Assembly: GCF_001704635.1 (NCBI RefSeq)
Contig: NZ_MAXF01000191.1
Coordinates: 62,001 to 126,000 of the forward strand
Source of the DNA: Streptomyces sparsogenes
GTDB lineage: Bacteria; Actinomycetota; Actinomycetes; Streptomycetales; Streptomycetaceae
Direction: 5' to 3'
DNA length: 64,000 nt
The notes under the pieces are model-generated. The model was not told the origin of the DNA and searched no databases. It saw only the letters and a program-made list of their open reading frames with translations. Positions 1 to 6,875 of this stretch are shown here, piece after piece. A program made the translations under genes and the position numbers. Every line of letters starts with the position of its first letter. Position 1 is the first letter of the stretch.

Positions 1-1
1 C

Positions 2-2092
2 CGCTCCCGGATCGTCCGCAAGGTCCCCAAGATGGAACCGGCGGTCGCGGCGGCGGAGACCGCGGTGCCGCTGGTCGCGGAGGTCCGCAAGCGCGGCGTC
101 GCGGGGATGTGGGACGACCTCAAGACCCGCGTGGGCGACCTCAAGAAGGACCTCCTCGACAAGGTCATCGCCTACGTCACGCCGACCATCGTCGTCGCCG
201 GGATCACGTGGATCATCTCGCTGCTCAACCCCGCGTCGGCGTTCGTCCGGGCCGTGAAGCTGATCATCGACATCGTGCGCTTCATCGTCACCCAGGCGCG
301 CCAGATCTTCGAGTTCGTGAACGCGGTGCTCGACGCGGTCATCGCGATCGCGAGAGGCGGCAGCGGCGGCGTCCCCGGCCTCATCGAACGCGCCCTCGCC
401 CGCTCTATCCCGGTCCTGCTGGGCGTCCTCGCCGCGATCCTGGGCGTGGGCGGCATCGCCGCCAAGGTCAAGCAGATCGTCCAGGCGATGACCAAGCCCG
501 TGAACCGGGCGGTGGACTGGGTGATCGACAAGATCGTCGGCCTGGTGAAGAAGCTCTGGGCCAAGATCAAGGTCAAGTTCGAGAAGAAGCCCAAGACACG
601 CCGGAAGCCATCACGCGCCAAAGATCAGCGCAGGGACGGGCGAAGGCCGTCCGGCAAGAAGTCAAAGGGCAAGAACAGGCGCAGCAATAGGAGGCAGCCG
701 CCGACCCCCCAGCAGAAGGCGAAGACTCTGAGGGCTGCATCGGCCGAGGCGCGCCGCCGGCTCGTCGCAGGCGCGACGACCGGTCAGATGCACAGCATTC
801 TCCAGCAGGTCCACCGCAAGTACGCACCTCGGGGCCTCACGTCCCTGCGCATGGAACGCACCGGAGAGCACCGATTCCGGGTGGTTGCCAAGGGAAGCCC
901 TGCAAGTGGTAGTGCAGATATTTATCTACAGGCGAAGGACAAGGCACTCGAGCACGTCAGTGGCGACAAGAACGCACTCCTCCTGGGCGAGCGCCTGGAG
1001 GGAATTTGGCAGAAGGCGCAGGAATCGGCGAAGGAGATCAGCAACGAGACCGAAACGAAATTGCAGAATCACCTCAACGCGGAGGCCGAAAAGCCGAAAT
1101 CGAAGCCAAGAGATGATACGACCTGGGCCCGAGGCGTGCTGACGTTCGCAGCCAACGGGCAGGAAGGTGTCGAAACACGCCGGGCAGCCAGCGGAGCGCG
1201 ACTAAAAGATCACAAAGACGTCCACAACGCACGGGGGGCGCACGCAGAAGAACAAGTGACGCTCCACTTCCGGCAGGCGGATCTGCCAAAATTCCCCGCC
1301 AATCCACAATTGGTCTCGAACGTGTCGGTGCGCTACGAGGTCAGCCGCAGTCCTTGTATCAACTGCGCGAACTTCATCGCCGACTTTGTCACCCGAGACC
1401 TGAAGGCGAAGACACTATCCAAGGTGAACGCGGTGGTGTCGGCCGCCCAGCTCTACGCGGGCTCCACGGTCTTCACCGGAGAGATCATGCATCGATACCG
1501 CAAGATCTTCGAGACGTTCGCTCCCCCCAACAAAGTGCGACTCCTGCAGGAGGTCCAAGAGGCCTTGCAGCAGAAAATTGGCCAAGAGAAGGCGGAGAAC
1601 GGGAAGAATAAGACGAAGCTACTACCCGAAAAAAAGAAAAGGTTCGCCGGATACCCAGGGACGGTAAAGGGAAGAGCAGCGGAAGATCAACGCCGAGCCA
1701 TCGAGTGGGGGAAGATTCCGGTCAACAACGATGTCCGGCACGAGTGGTTCCACATCAGTGCAGGGCCAGTTCACGGCACATTGGGCCTGGCAATCCTGCG
1801 GGCACACGGCATCGAGGTCACGTCCCTGGGAGGCGCCGCTCTGGGCCTGGGTCACCCCGATCCGACGAGCGAGTCCGACCGCCCGCTGACTCCTGCCGAG
1901 GCGACAGCGATGACGACCGAAGAAAAAGAGGCCCGCAAAAACTACCTCAATGACCTCAACATCAAGGGCGAGAAGCTCATCCAGGAGGTCATCGCCGTGG
2001 ATCAGAGACTTGAGAAGGGCCCGGCAGATTCCTCTGGGAAGCCCAATAAGGACGACAAGTGGGTGGAAGACCACGGATACGTCGGCGGCTGA
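2..2092 (+). CDS. eCIS-associated toxin, C-terminal zinc deaminase domain (5' partial)
   Basis: The frame is open to the window edge, so the N-terminus is missing; the first internal ATG is at 32. Numbering from that Met, residues 15-190 are long amphipathic/hydrophobic helices of the kind seen in the core region of eCIS-linked DUF4157 proteins. Residues 190-240 are a very basic linker, and the toxin part follows. Deaminase signatures are visible: HAE at 404-406 (zinc His and catalytic Glu) and SPCINC with Cys442 and Cys445. A hydrophobic strand near LYAGS and a late LAILRAHGIEV helix-strand follow, an order reminiscent of AID/APOBEC-like deaminases. The helical eCIS part is GC-rich, while the toxin half (from about 880) is AT-richer. 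Predicted to be loaded into the adjacent eCIS and to deaminate a nucleic acid base. The exact deaminase family and substrate are inference. Confidence 0.72.
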   Translation, partial: RSRIVRKVPKMEPAVAAAETAVPLVAEVRKRGVAGMWDDLKTRVGDLKKDLLDKVIAYVTPTIVVAGITWIISLLNPASAFVRAVKLIIDIVRFIVTQARQIFEFVNAVLDAVIAIARGGSGGVPGLIERALARSIPVLLGVLAAILGVGGIAAKVKQIVQAMTKPVNRAVDWVIDKIVGLVKKLWAKIKVKFEKKPKTRRKPSRAKDQRRDGRRPSGKKSKGKNRRSNRRQPPTPQQKAKTLRAASAEARRRLVAGATTGQMHSILQQVHRKYAPRGLTSLRMERTGEHRFRVVAKGSPASGSADIYLQAKDKALEHVSGDKNALLLGERLEGIWQKAQESAKEISNETETKLQNHLNAEAEKPKSKPRDDTTWARGVLTFAANGQEGVETRRAASGARLKDHKDVHNARGAHAEEQVTLHFRQADLPKFPANPQLVSNVSVRYEVSRSPCINCANFIADFVTRDLKAKTLSKVNAVVSAAQLYAGSTVFTGEIMHRYRKIFETFAPPNKVRLLQEVQEALQQKIGQEKAENGKNKTKLLPEKKKRFAGYPGTVKGRAAEDQRRAIEWGKIPVNNDVRHEWFHISAGPVHGTLGLAILRAHGIEVTSLGGAALGLGHPDPTSESDRPLTPAEATAMTTEEKEARKNYLNDLNIKGEKLIQEVIAVDQRLEKGPADSSGKPNKDDKWVEDHGYVGG

Positions 2093-2097
2093 CCAGC

Positions 2098-2679
2098 CTA
2101 ATCCCCCGCGATGGATTCCAGAGCGAAGAGCAGTATGTGCTGCCAGTACATGACCGGGCTCTCGAAGGAGGGTGGGTCGATGTCACGGAGTTCTGCCACC
2201 AGCCGACGAAGCTCCTCACCGATCTCTCCCTGCGATTCCTCGTCTTCGGGGCCATATTCTAGACCGAGGTTCTCCAACCGCAGCCAAACCTGACACAGGG
2301 TCTCGACAAACAGCTGCAGGGAACTGTTAATAAGTGCGCGGTTGCGCTTCGTGTCTCCCGGTCTGTACCAGTAAACGCGGCGTTCCGCGCGAGACAGACA
2401 AGCCAGGCCGCCCATACCGCTGGCGATCACGATGTCGTCCTTGATGTCCGGCGGAGTGGTACCTGGCTCTCCGATGTTCAGGGCCTGGGCGATGGTTCGA
2501 GGCTGCATGGTCCCAATGTCGCCAATGACCAGAAGATCCATGAGTGCACTGGGCAGGCCCACCTCGGTCAGGACCTGCCGGTCCTCCGAATTATCGAAGT
2601 GTTGCTCAGCGACTTCCGGCGGCATGGTCTGGACCCACCTGGAGCCGAATGCCGACACGAGTTCCGCGTGCGTGACCAT
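2098..2679 (-). CDS. SUKH-4 family immunity protein
   Basis: 193 aa, acidic. The start is set by AAGGAG six bases before the ATG. The N-terminal AELVSAFG and RQVLTEVGLP segments and the central NSSLQLFVETLC segment match the pattern I know for Streptomyces SUKH-4 proteins, a SMI1/KNR4-superfamily group that neutralises polymorphic toxins, frequently deaminases. It converges on the deaminase gene with only 5 bp between the two stop codons, and shares its lower GC. The predicted role is binding and blocking the deaminase in the producer cytoplasm. Family recognition is from memory of motifs; pairing with this toxin is inferred from position. Confidence 0.72.
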   Translation of the reverse strand: MVTHAELVSAFGSRWVQTMPPEVAEQHFDNSEDRQVLTEVGLPSALMDLLVIGDIGTMQPRTIAQALNIGEPGTTPPDIKDDIVIASGMGGLACLSRAERRVYWYRPGDTKRNRALINSSLQLFVETLCQVWLRLENLGLEYGPEDEESQGEIGEELRRLVAELRDIDPPSFESPVMYWQHILLFALESIAGD

Positions 2680-3067
2680 CTCGGGCTCCTTAGCCGATTG
2701 CTGGTCCGGCTCACCCTAGCAAGCCTGACCGTGGAGACAGGGGGCGATGTGGGAGCCACTGTGCCGTAGAGCGTTGATATGAGGGCTGCCTTTGTAGAAG
2801 CATCACTGAGCTTCTTTCATCCTCTCCTGGCGGGTGAAGCCGGCTGGCCGACGGGCGCAGCGAGGAGGCGGGGTCCCTCATGGTCGGCGTAGTGATCCAC
2901 TCATCACACCGGCGCCTTGAAGAGCCCACTGCAGCCAATTTTGTGCGCACAGAGAACACTGGGAGGGCGCTACCAGACAAGCATCGTGCGTACGAACCCG
3001 TAACTTCTACGTGCAAGGGGCCTGCCTGTGACCGACGGCCCCGCGCACCGCATCGAGGGAGTGAACC
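2680..3067. other. Intergenic stretch with IS remnant
   Basis: No gene is supported here. The first 130 bases hold the start-side region of the immunity gene. Bases 2811-2914 are an IS-end remnant, listed separately. The remaining 150 bases lead into the RidA gene and presumably hold its promoter; I see no clear -35/-10 pair. Reading frames that cross the stretch look spurious. Confidence 0.6.
2811..2914 (-). mobile_element. Solo end remnant of an IS5-type element
   Basis: The reverse complement of this 104-bp block aligns without gaps to the right end of the intact IS nearby (4291-4394). The shared stretches include GCCGGTGTGATGA, the ACGAGGGGCCC-like core, and a tip CTTCTTTCATCCT against CCTTTTTCATCCT. 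It covers the transposase start-codon region and terminal repeat, but nothing further inside. It therefore looks like the surviving end of a deleted relative, inverted with respect to the intact copy. Confidence 0.6.
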
Positions 3068-3472
3068 ATGGGTTCTCAGGTCAAGACGTTCGGGTTCGGC
3101 ATGCCGTGGGAGTCGTTGTACGGCTACAGCCAGGCCACCCAGGTCGGTGAAACGGTCTATGTGTCGGGGCAGCTCTCTCATGACCGTCACGGCGACTTCG
3201 TGGGCGCCGGTGACTTCGAACTGCAGGTCCGCACCACGCTGGAGAACCTGGACCTGGTGCTGAGGCAGTTCGGGGCCGAGCGTGGCCAGATAGTGGAGAC
3301 CACGGTTCTGGTGAGGAACCTGCGTGAGAACTTCGACACGACAGCACGCCTCCACGCGGAGTACTTCGGGGAGCACCGGCCCGCCAGCACGGTCATGGGC
3401 GTTTCCGACTTGGCGCTACCGGACCAGCTCGTGGAGATCGGCGCGCTCGTGCGTCTCGACGTGAAGGCATAG
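3068..3472 (+). CDS. RidA/YjgF/YER057c family protein
   Basis: 134 aa, the usual length for a single RidA domain. Family features are the early GETVYVSGQL strand, the central DLVLRQFGAERGQIVETTV helix-strand unit and the C-terminal STVMGVSDLALPDQLVEIGA block. RidA proteins are small trimeric enzymes that hydrolyse reactive enamine/imine intermediates of PLP-dependent amino-acid metabolism. The canonical C-terminal Arg of true RidA is not evident (LVEIGALVRLD), so it may be one of the divergent Rid subfamilies. It sits between an IS-end remnant and an intact IS, with no functional link to the eCIS visible, and may have moved with them. Confidence 0.85.
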   Translation: MGSQVKTFGFGMPWESLYGYSQATQVGETVYVSGQLSHDRHGDFVGAGDFELQVRTTLENLDLVLRQFGAERGQIVETTVLVRNLRENFDTTARLHAEYFGEHRPASTVMGVSDLALPDQLVEIGALVRLDVKA

Positions 3473-3500
3473 GGGGAGGAGGTCGGTCTGATTCCTTCGG

Positions 3501-4394
3501 CCTCCTTCATCCTGAATAGCCGCAGGTCAGCAGCGTATGGACAGCCTGAACGATGGTGCCGATGCGGCGGGTGGAGCATCTGGCTCGCCGAAGCAGCCGC
3601 CAGGATTTCAACTGGGCGAAGGCGCGTTCGCCGGGCGCTCTCAGCCGGGCGTGGTCGCGGTTGAACTGCTGGTATTGCTGCGGCTGTTCGCGGTGACGGT
3701 AGTACGGGGTGCGGAAGGTGGCGCCGGCGCCCTGGTAAGCGCGGTCCGCGAGGACGAGGATCTGCCGGGTCAGGCAGGCCTGGACGATGCCATGGGCGCG
3801 GGCTGCGGTCAGGTCGTGAGTGCGACCGGGTGTCGCGCGGGAGAACCACAGCGGTGTGCCATCAGGACGAGTGACGACCTGCACGTTCATGCCATGCTTG
3901 CGGTGCTTTTGCGAGTAGTAAGGCTCGTCGGCGTGGATCCGGTCGATGGGGATCAGGGTGCCGTCAACGATGACGTGGTCGCCCTCACCGAGGCCGGTAA
4001 GGGCTTCGTGGAGGCCGGGCGCCCAGGAGACCAGGACGTCCAAAGTTTCGTCCACGACGTAGCGCCAGGCAGTGGCCTGGAATATCCCGAAACCCGCTCC
4101 GAGCTGGGAGAACGTCTCGTTCTTGCGTAGGTGGACGAGGGTCAGCAGCGCCTGCTGGAAGCAGCCGAGCTTGCGCCAGCGAGTGTTGCGGGCCAAGCGA
4201 TGTTCGTACAGCAGCCAGGAAACATGTTCGACGAACTCATGCGGGACGTCGAGCGTGGCAGGGTGCGGAAGCAAGAGGGCCCCTCCGATCGCCGGTGTGA
4301 TGACTGGAATCACCACGCCAACGACGAGGGGCCCTGCCTTGTCACCACAGCCACTGACCAGCTCATTTCATCCTCCAGCACAGGATGAAAAAGG
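3501..4394 (-). mobile_element. IS5-type insertion sequence, apparently intact
   Basis: An 894-bp element with one transposase. Imperfect terminal inverted repeats are visible: CCTCCTTCATCCTG at the left and the complement of CCTTTTTCATCCTG at the right (12 of 14 match). I could not define a target duplication with certainty. It lies 14 bp from the stop of the last reading frame of the eCIS operon and probably shortened that operon. Ends are assigned from the repeats, so they could be off by a few bases. Confidence 0.7.
3507..4316 (-). CDS. IS5-family transposase (DDE_Tnp_4 type)
   Basis: 269 aa, within the normal range for this group. An N-terminal helix-turn-helix region (roughly 45-95, with NETFSQLGAGFGIFQATAWR) precedes an RNase-H-like catalytic domain. 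The catalytic triad can be read as Asp118 (VIVDGTLI), Asp191 (VLADRAYQG) and Glu230 (GERAFAQLK). There is no frameshift or internal stop, so the element may still be active. It would cut and join at the terminal repeats around it. A related end survives in inverted orientation beyond the RidA gene. Confidence 0.9.
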   Translation of the reverse strand: MVIPVITPAIGGALLLPHPATLDVPHEFVEHVSWLLYEHRLARNTRWRKLGCFQQALLTLVHLRKNETFSQLGAGFGIFQATAWRYVVDETLDVLVSWAPGLHEALTGLGEGDHVIVDGTLIPIDRIHADEPYYSQKHRKHGMNVQVVTRPDGTPLWFSRATPGRTHDLTAARAHGIVQACLTRQILVLADRAYQGAGATFRTPYYRHREQPQQYQQFNRDHARLRAPGERAFAQLKSWRLLRRARCSTRRIGTIVQAVHTLLTCGYSG

Positions 4395-4408
4395 TTCACT
4401 CAAGTCGC

Positions 4409-4732
4409 TCAGGTCTCACCTGCTGGTGTGACTCTGCGGCCTCCGTGACACGCACATGGCCCATGGGCCGTCCTGATAGGCGCCAGTACGATTGGGGTCG
4501 CGTGCATGGCCGCTTTGGCTACCGCTGCGTTGCCCGTCTGGTCCTGAGCGGCCCCGGTCATGGTTCCCCAGTGCACCAGTTGCGGTGTCTGAGAGTTGTG
4601 GGCCACCGACGCATTGCTCACCGGTGCCGGAGTCGGCACCTGGCGGGCGGCCGTGGCCGCGTCCTGGGTGCGCGCCGGTGGGACGGGAGCCACCAGCCGG
4701 TGGAGGGAGAGCGGGGGTTCGGTGGGCAGCAT
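4409..4732 (-). CDS. Short hypothetical protein at the 3' end of the eCIS operon
   Basis: 107 aa from an ATG preceded at 5 bases by GGGGTGA, the end of the ATPase gene. A GTG nine bases further upstream overlaps the ATPase stop (GTGA) and could also serve. The product is rich in Ala, Pro, Thr and His, without a recognisable domain or membrane segment; near the end it has PCACHGG. The stop lies 14 bp before the IS tip. The frame may be the N-terminal stump of a longer protein, since cargo-type genes often follow the ATPase in eCIS loci, whose remainder was lost when the IS arrived. No function is assigned. Confidence 0.5.
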   Translation of the reverse strand: MLPTEPPLSLHRLVAPVPPARTQDAATAARQVPTPAPVSNASVAHNSQTPQLVHWGTMTGAAQDQTGNAAVAKAAMHATPIVLAPIRTAHGPCACHGGRRVTPAGET

Positions 4733-4737
4733 CGGCG

Positions 4738-6870
4738 TCACCCCTTGGACGTGTCGCCGAGCAGGTCGGCGTACGGGCCGAGTTCGGTCGGGCGGAGCAG
4801 GCGCGCCTCGCGCTGGAACTGGCGGGCTACGCCGCGCACCACATGGCGCATACCGATAACGGTACTGCCGGCGTCGGCGGCGGCAAGGGCGGCGGTGCGG
4901 GCCGCCGCGGTGATGGCGGCGCCCGTCATGTCGAGACGGGCCAGGGCGTCCAGGTCCACGTCGGGGGCGAGGGGGGCTTCCTCGGGGAAGGCGATGCGCC
5001 ACAGGCGGCGGCGCTCGGCGGCGGACGGGCGGGGGAAGTGGACGACGAAGTGGAAGCGCCGGGTGAAGGCCGGGTCGATGTTGTCCTTGAGGTTGCTGGT
5101 GAGGATCACCAGACCGTCGCTGGCCTCCAGGCGCTGCAGCAGATAGCCGACCTCGAGGTTGGCGTACCGGTCGGTGCCGTGTTTGACCTCGCCGCGCTTG
5201 CCGAACAACGCGTCGGCCTCGTCGAAGAGCAGCACCGCGTGGCTCTCCTCGGCCTGCCGGAACGCGGTCTCCATGTTCTTCTCCGTCTCCCCCACCCATT
5301 TGGAGACCACCTGGGCGAGGTCCACCTTGAGCAGTTCCAGGCCGAGCATGCCGGTGACGATCTCGGCGGACATGGTCTTGCCGGTTCCGGGCTCCCCGGT
5401 GAAGAGCGCCTTGACCCCACCATGACCCGAGCGGCGGGCGAAGCCCCAGCTCTCGGCGATGCGGGGCCAGGCGCGGAAGGCCGAGGCGATCTCCTGGATC
5501 TGGCGGAACTGGACGTCGGGCAGGACCAGGTCGTCGACGGTGCGACGGGGAACGATCGAGTGGACGGCGCTGCCGCCGCGGCCGCGGGTGACGGTGGCGA
5601 TGGCGGGTTCGACGTGGTCGGCGAGCAGCCGCGGGTGGCCGTTGCCGGCCAGGCGTGCCCCGGCGGTCGCGACCGAGGCGACGGCGCGCAGTTCGCCGCC
5701 GTTCATCCGGTAGCGGACGGCGAGGTCTTCCAGGAGGGTGCCGTTCAGGTCCGGGAGGGCGGCCGACCACATGGCGCGGCGGTCGGTGAGGCCGGGGACG
5801 GGCACGGTGAGTTCGGCGTAGGCGCGCGCGGCGAGCAGGCCGGGCGGGCGCCATGGTTTCAGGCCGGTCAGGCACACCGGTACGCGTGAGCGCGGCAGCG
5901 CGGCGGACACCGCGTCGGCGTGGTGCCGCCGCGACTCGCCGTGCAGGTCGTCGGCGGGGATCCACAGCACCGCGCCCAGCGCGGCGGCCGTCCGCAGGTC
6001 GGCCTCGGGGTCGTCGGTCAGAGTACGCAGCGGTGCCCCCGCGGCCCGGGCCAGCGCCTGTGCGGCGTCGAGCTGGCCGTCGGGCGGGCAGCCCCACAGC
6101 CCGGCCAGGTCGATGTCGCCGGAGCCGAGGGCGCGGCCCAGCCGGGTGAGTTCGTCCGACGAGAGGTACGGGGACAGGACGCGCGGCTCCGGCGGCGCGA
6201 CCTCGCCGGGGTCGTGGCCGAGCAGTCCGACGTCGCCGCCCCAGCCCAGCAGGAAGTCCAGCACCCCGGGGCCGACGACCAGTTCCTGGGCCAGTTCGAC
6301 GGCGGCCTCCCCGTGCGGGCGCAGCAGGCCGTAGCGGCGCAGCGGTGCGGCCGGGCCGAGGGCGCGGCGCAGGGCGAGGCGGGCTGGTGCGCCACCCGCG
6401 TCTTCCTCGGCCTCTTCGTGGGTGAGTGAGCCCACCGTCACCAGCAGTTCGACGCTCGGCAGGCGGCGGTTGAGGTTGTCCACGATGTACGCGTAGATCC
6501 GCTCGTACCCCCGGTCCAGTTCCACCGCCGCGGCCAGGAGCAGCGCGTCCTGCTCCGCACGGGTCAGGCCGAAGCGGGTGGCGAGCGCGTCCAGCGGCAG
6601 GGTCGTGCCCTGGGCGGACGCGCGCCGTCTCAGGTCCCGTTCGGCGTCCGGCTCCGCCCGGCGGGGGGCGTACGGCTCGGCCATGGTGTCGGTGAAGGTG
6701 TGCACCTCGCCGAGCAGCACCTCGACCTGCTCGTCGGTCACGCAGTACGGCGTGAGGTCGGGTCTGGTGAGGCGGGCGGCGAGCCGGGCCTGGCGCTCGA
6801 CGGCGGCCCCGAGCGCCCGGTGCAGGCCGGCGAGACGGATCCGCAGGTGCTCCACCGCTGGTTCGCCCAT
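4738..6870 (-). CDS. eCIS AAA+ ATPase (Pvc15/Afp15-like)
   Basis: About 710 aa. A GGGTGA ribosome site precedes the ATG by five to six bases; a GTG three codons upstream overlaps the previous stop and is an alternative. The N-terminal 450 residues are helical and poorly conserved. The AAA+ module lies in the C-terminal third: Walker A GEPGTGKT near residue 490, Walker B LLFDEAD near 545, sensor-1 LTSNLKDN and the arginine-finger FTRRFHF. This is the ATPase type present in nearly all eCIS loci (Pvc15), where it is needed for particle assembly or cargo loading. It immediately follows the tape-measure gene, as Pvc14-Pvc15 do. Confidence 0.9.
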   Translation of the reverse strand: MGEPAVEHLRIRLAGLHRALGAAVERQARLAARLTRPDLTPYCVTDEQVEVLLGEVHTFTDTMAEPYAPRRAEPDAERDLRRRASAQGTTLPLDALATRFGLTRAEQDALLLAAAVELDRGYERIYAYIVDNLNRRLPSVELLVTVGSLTHEEAEEDAGGAPARLALRRALGPAAPLRRYGLLRPHGEAAVELAQELVVGPGVLDFLLGWGGDVGLLGHDPGEVAPPEPRVLSPYLSSDELTRLGRALGSGDIDLAGLWGCPPDGQLDAAQALARAAGAPLRTLTDDPEADLRTAAALGAVLWIPADDLHGESRRHHADAVSAALPRSRVPVCLTGLKPWRPPGLLAARAYAELTVPVPGLTDRRAMWSAALPDLNGTLLEDLAVRYRMNGGELRAVASVATAGARLAGNGHPRLLADHVEPAIATVTRGRGGSAVHSIVPRRTVDDLVLPDVQFRQIQEIASAFRAWPRIAESWGFARRSGHGGVKALFTGEPGTGKTMSAEIVTGMLGLELLKVDLAQVVSKWVGETEKNMETAFRQAEESHAVLLFDEADALFGKRGEVKHGTDRYANLEVGYLLQRLEASDGLVILTSNLKDNIDPAFTRRFHFVVHFPRPSAAERRRLWRIAFPEEAPLAPDVDLDALARLDMTGAAITAAARTAALAAADAGSTVIGMRHVVRGVARQFQREARLLRPTELGPYADLLGDTSKG

Positions 6871-6875
6871 GTCCG

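Noticed and set aside
2880..3263. 127-codon plus-strand frame starting in the IS remnant
   Set aside because: It begins within the remnant of a transposase start and runs out of frame through the RidA gene. No coding signal of its own.
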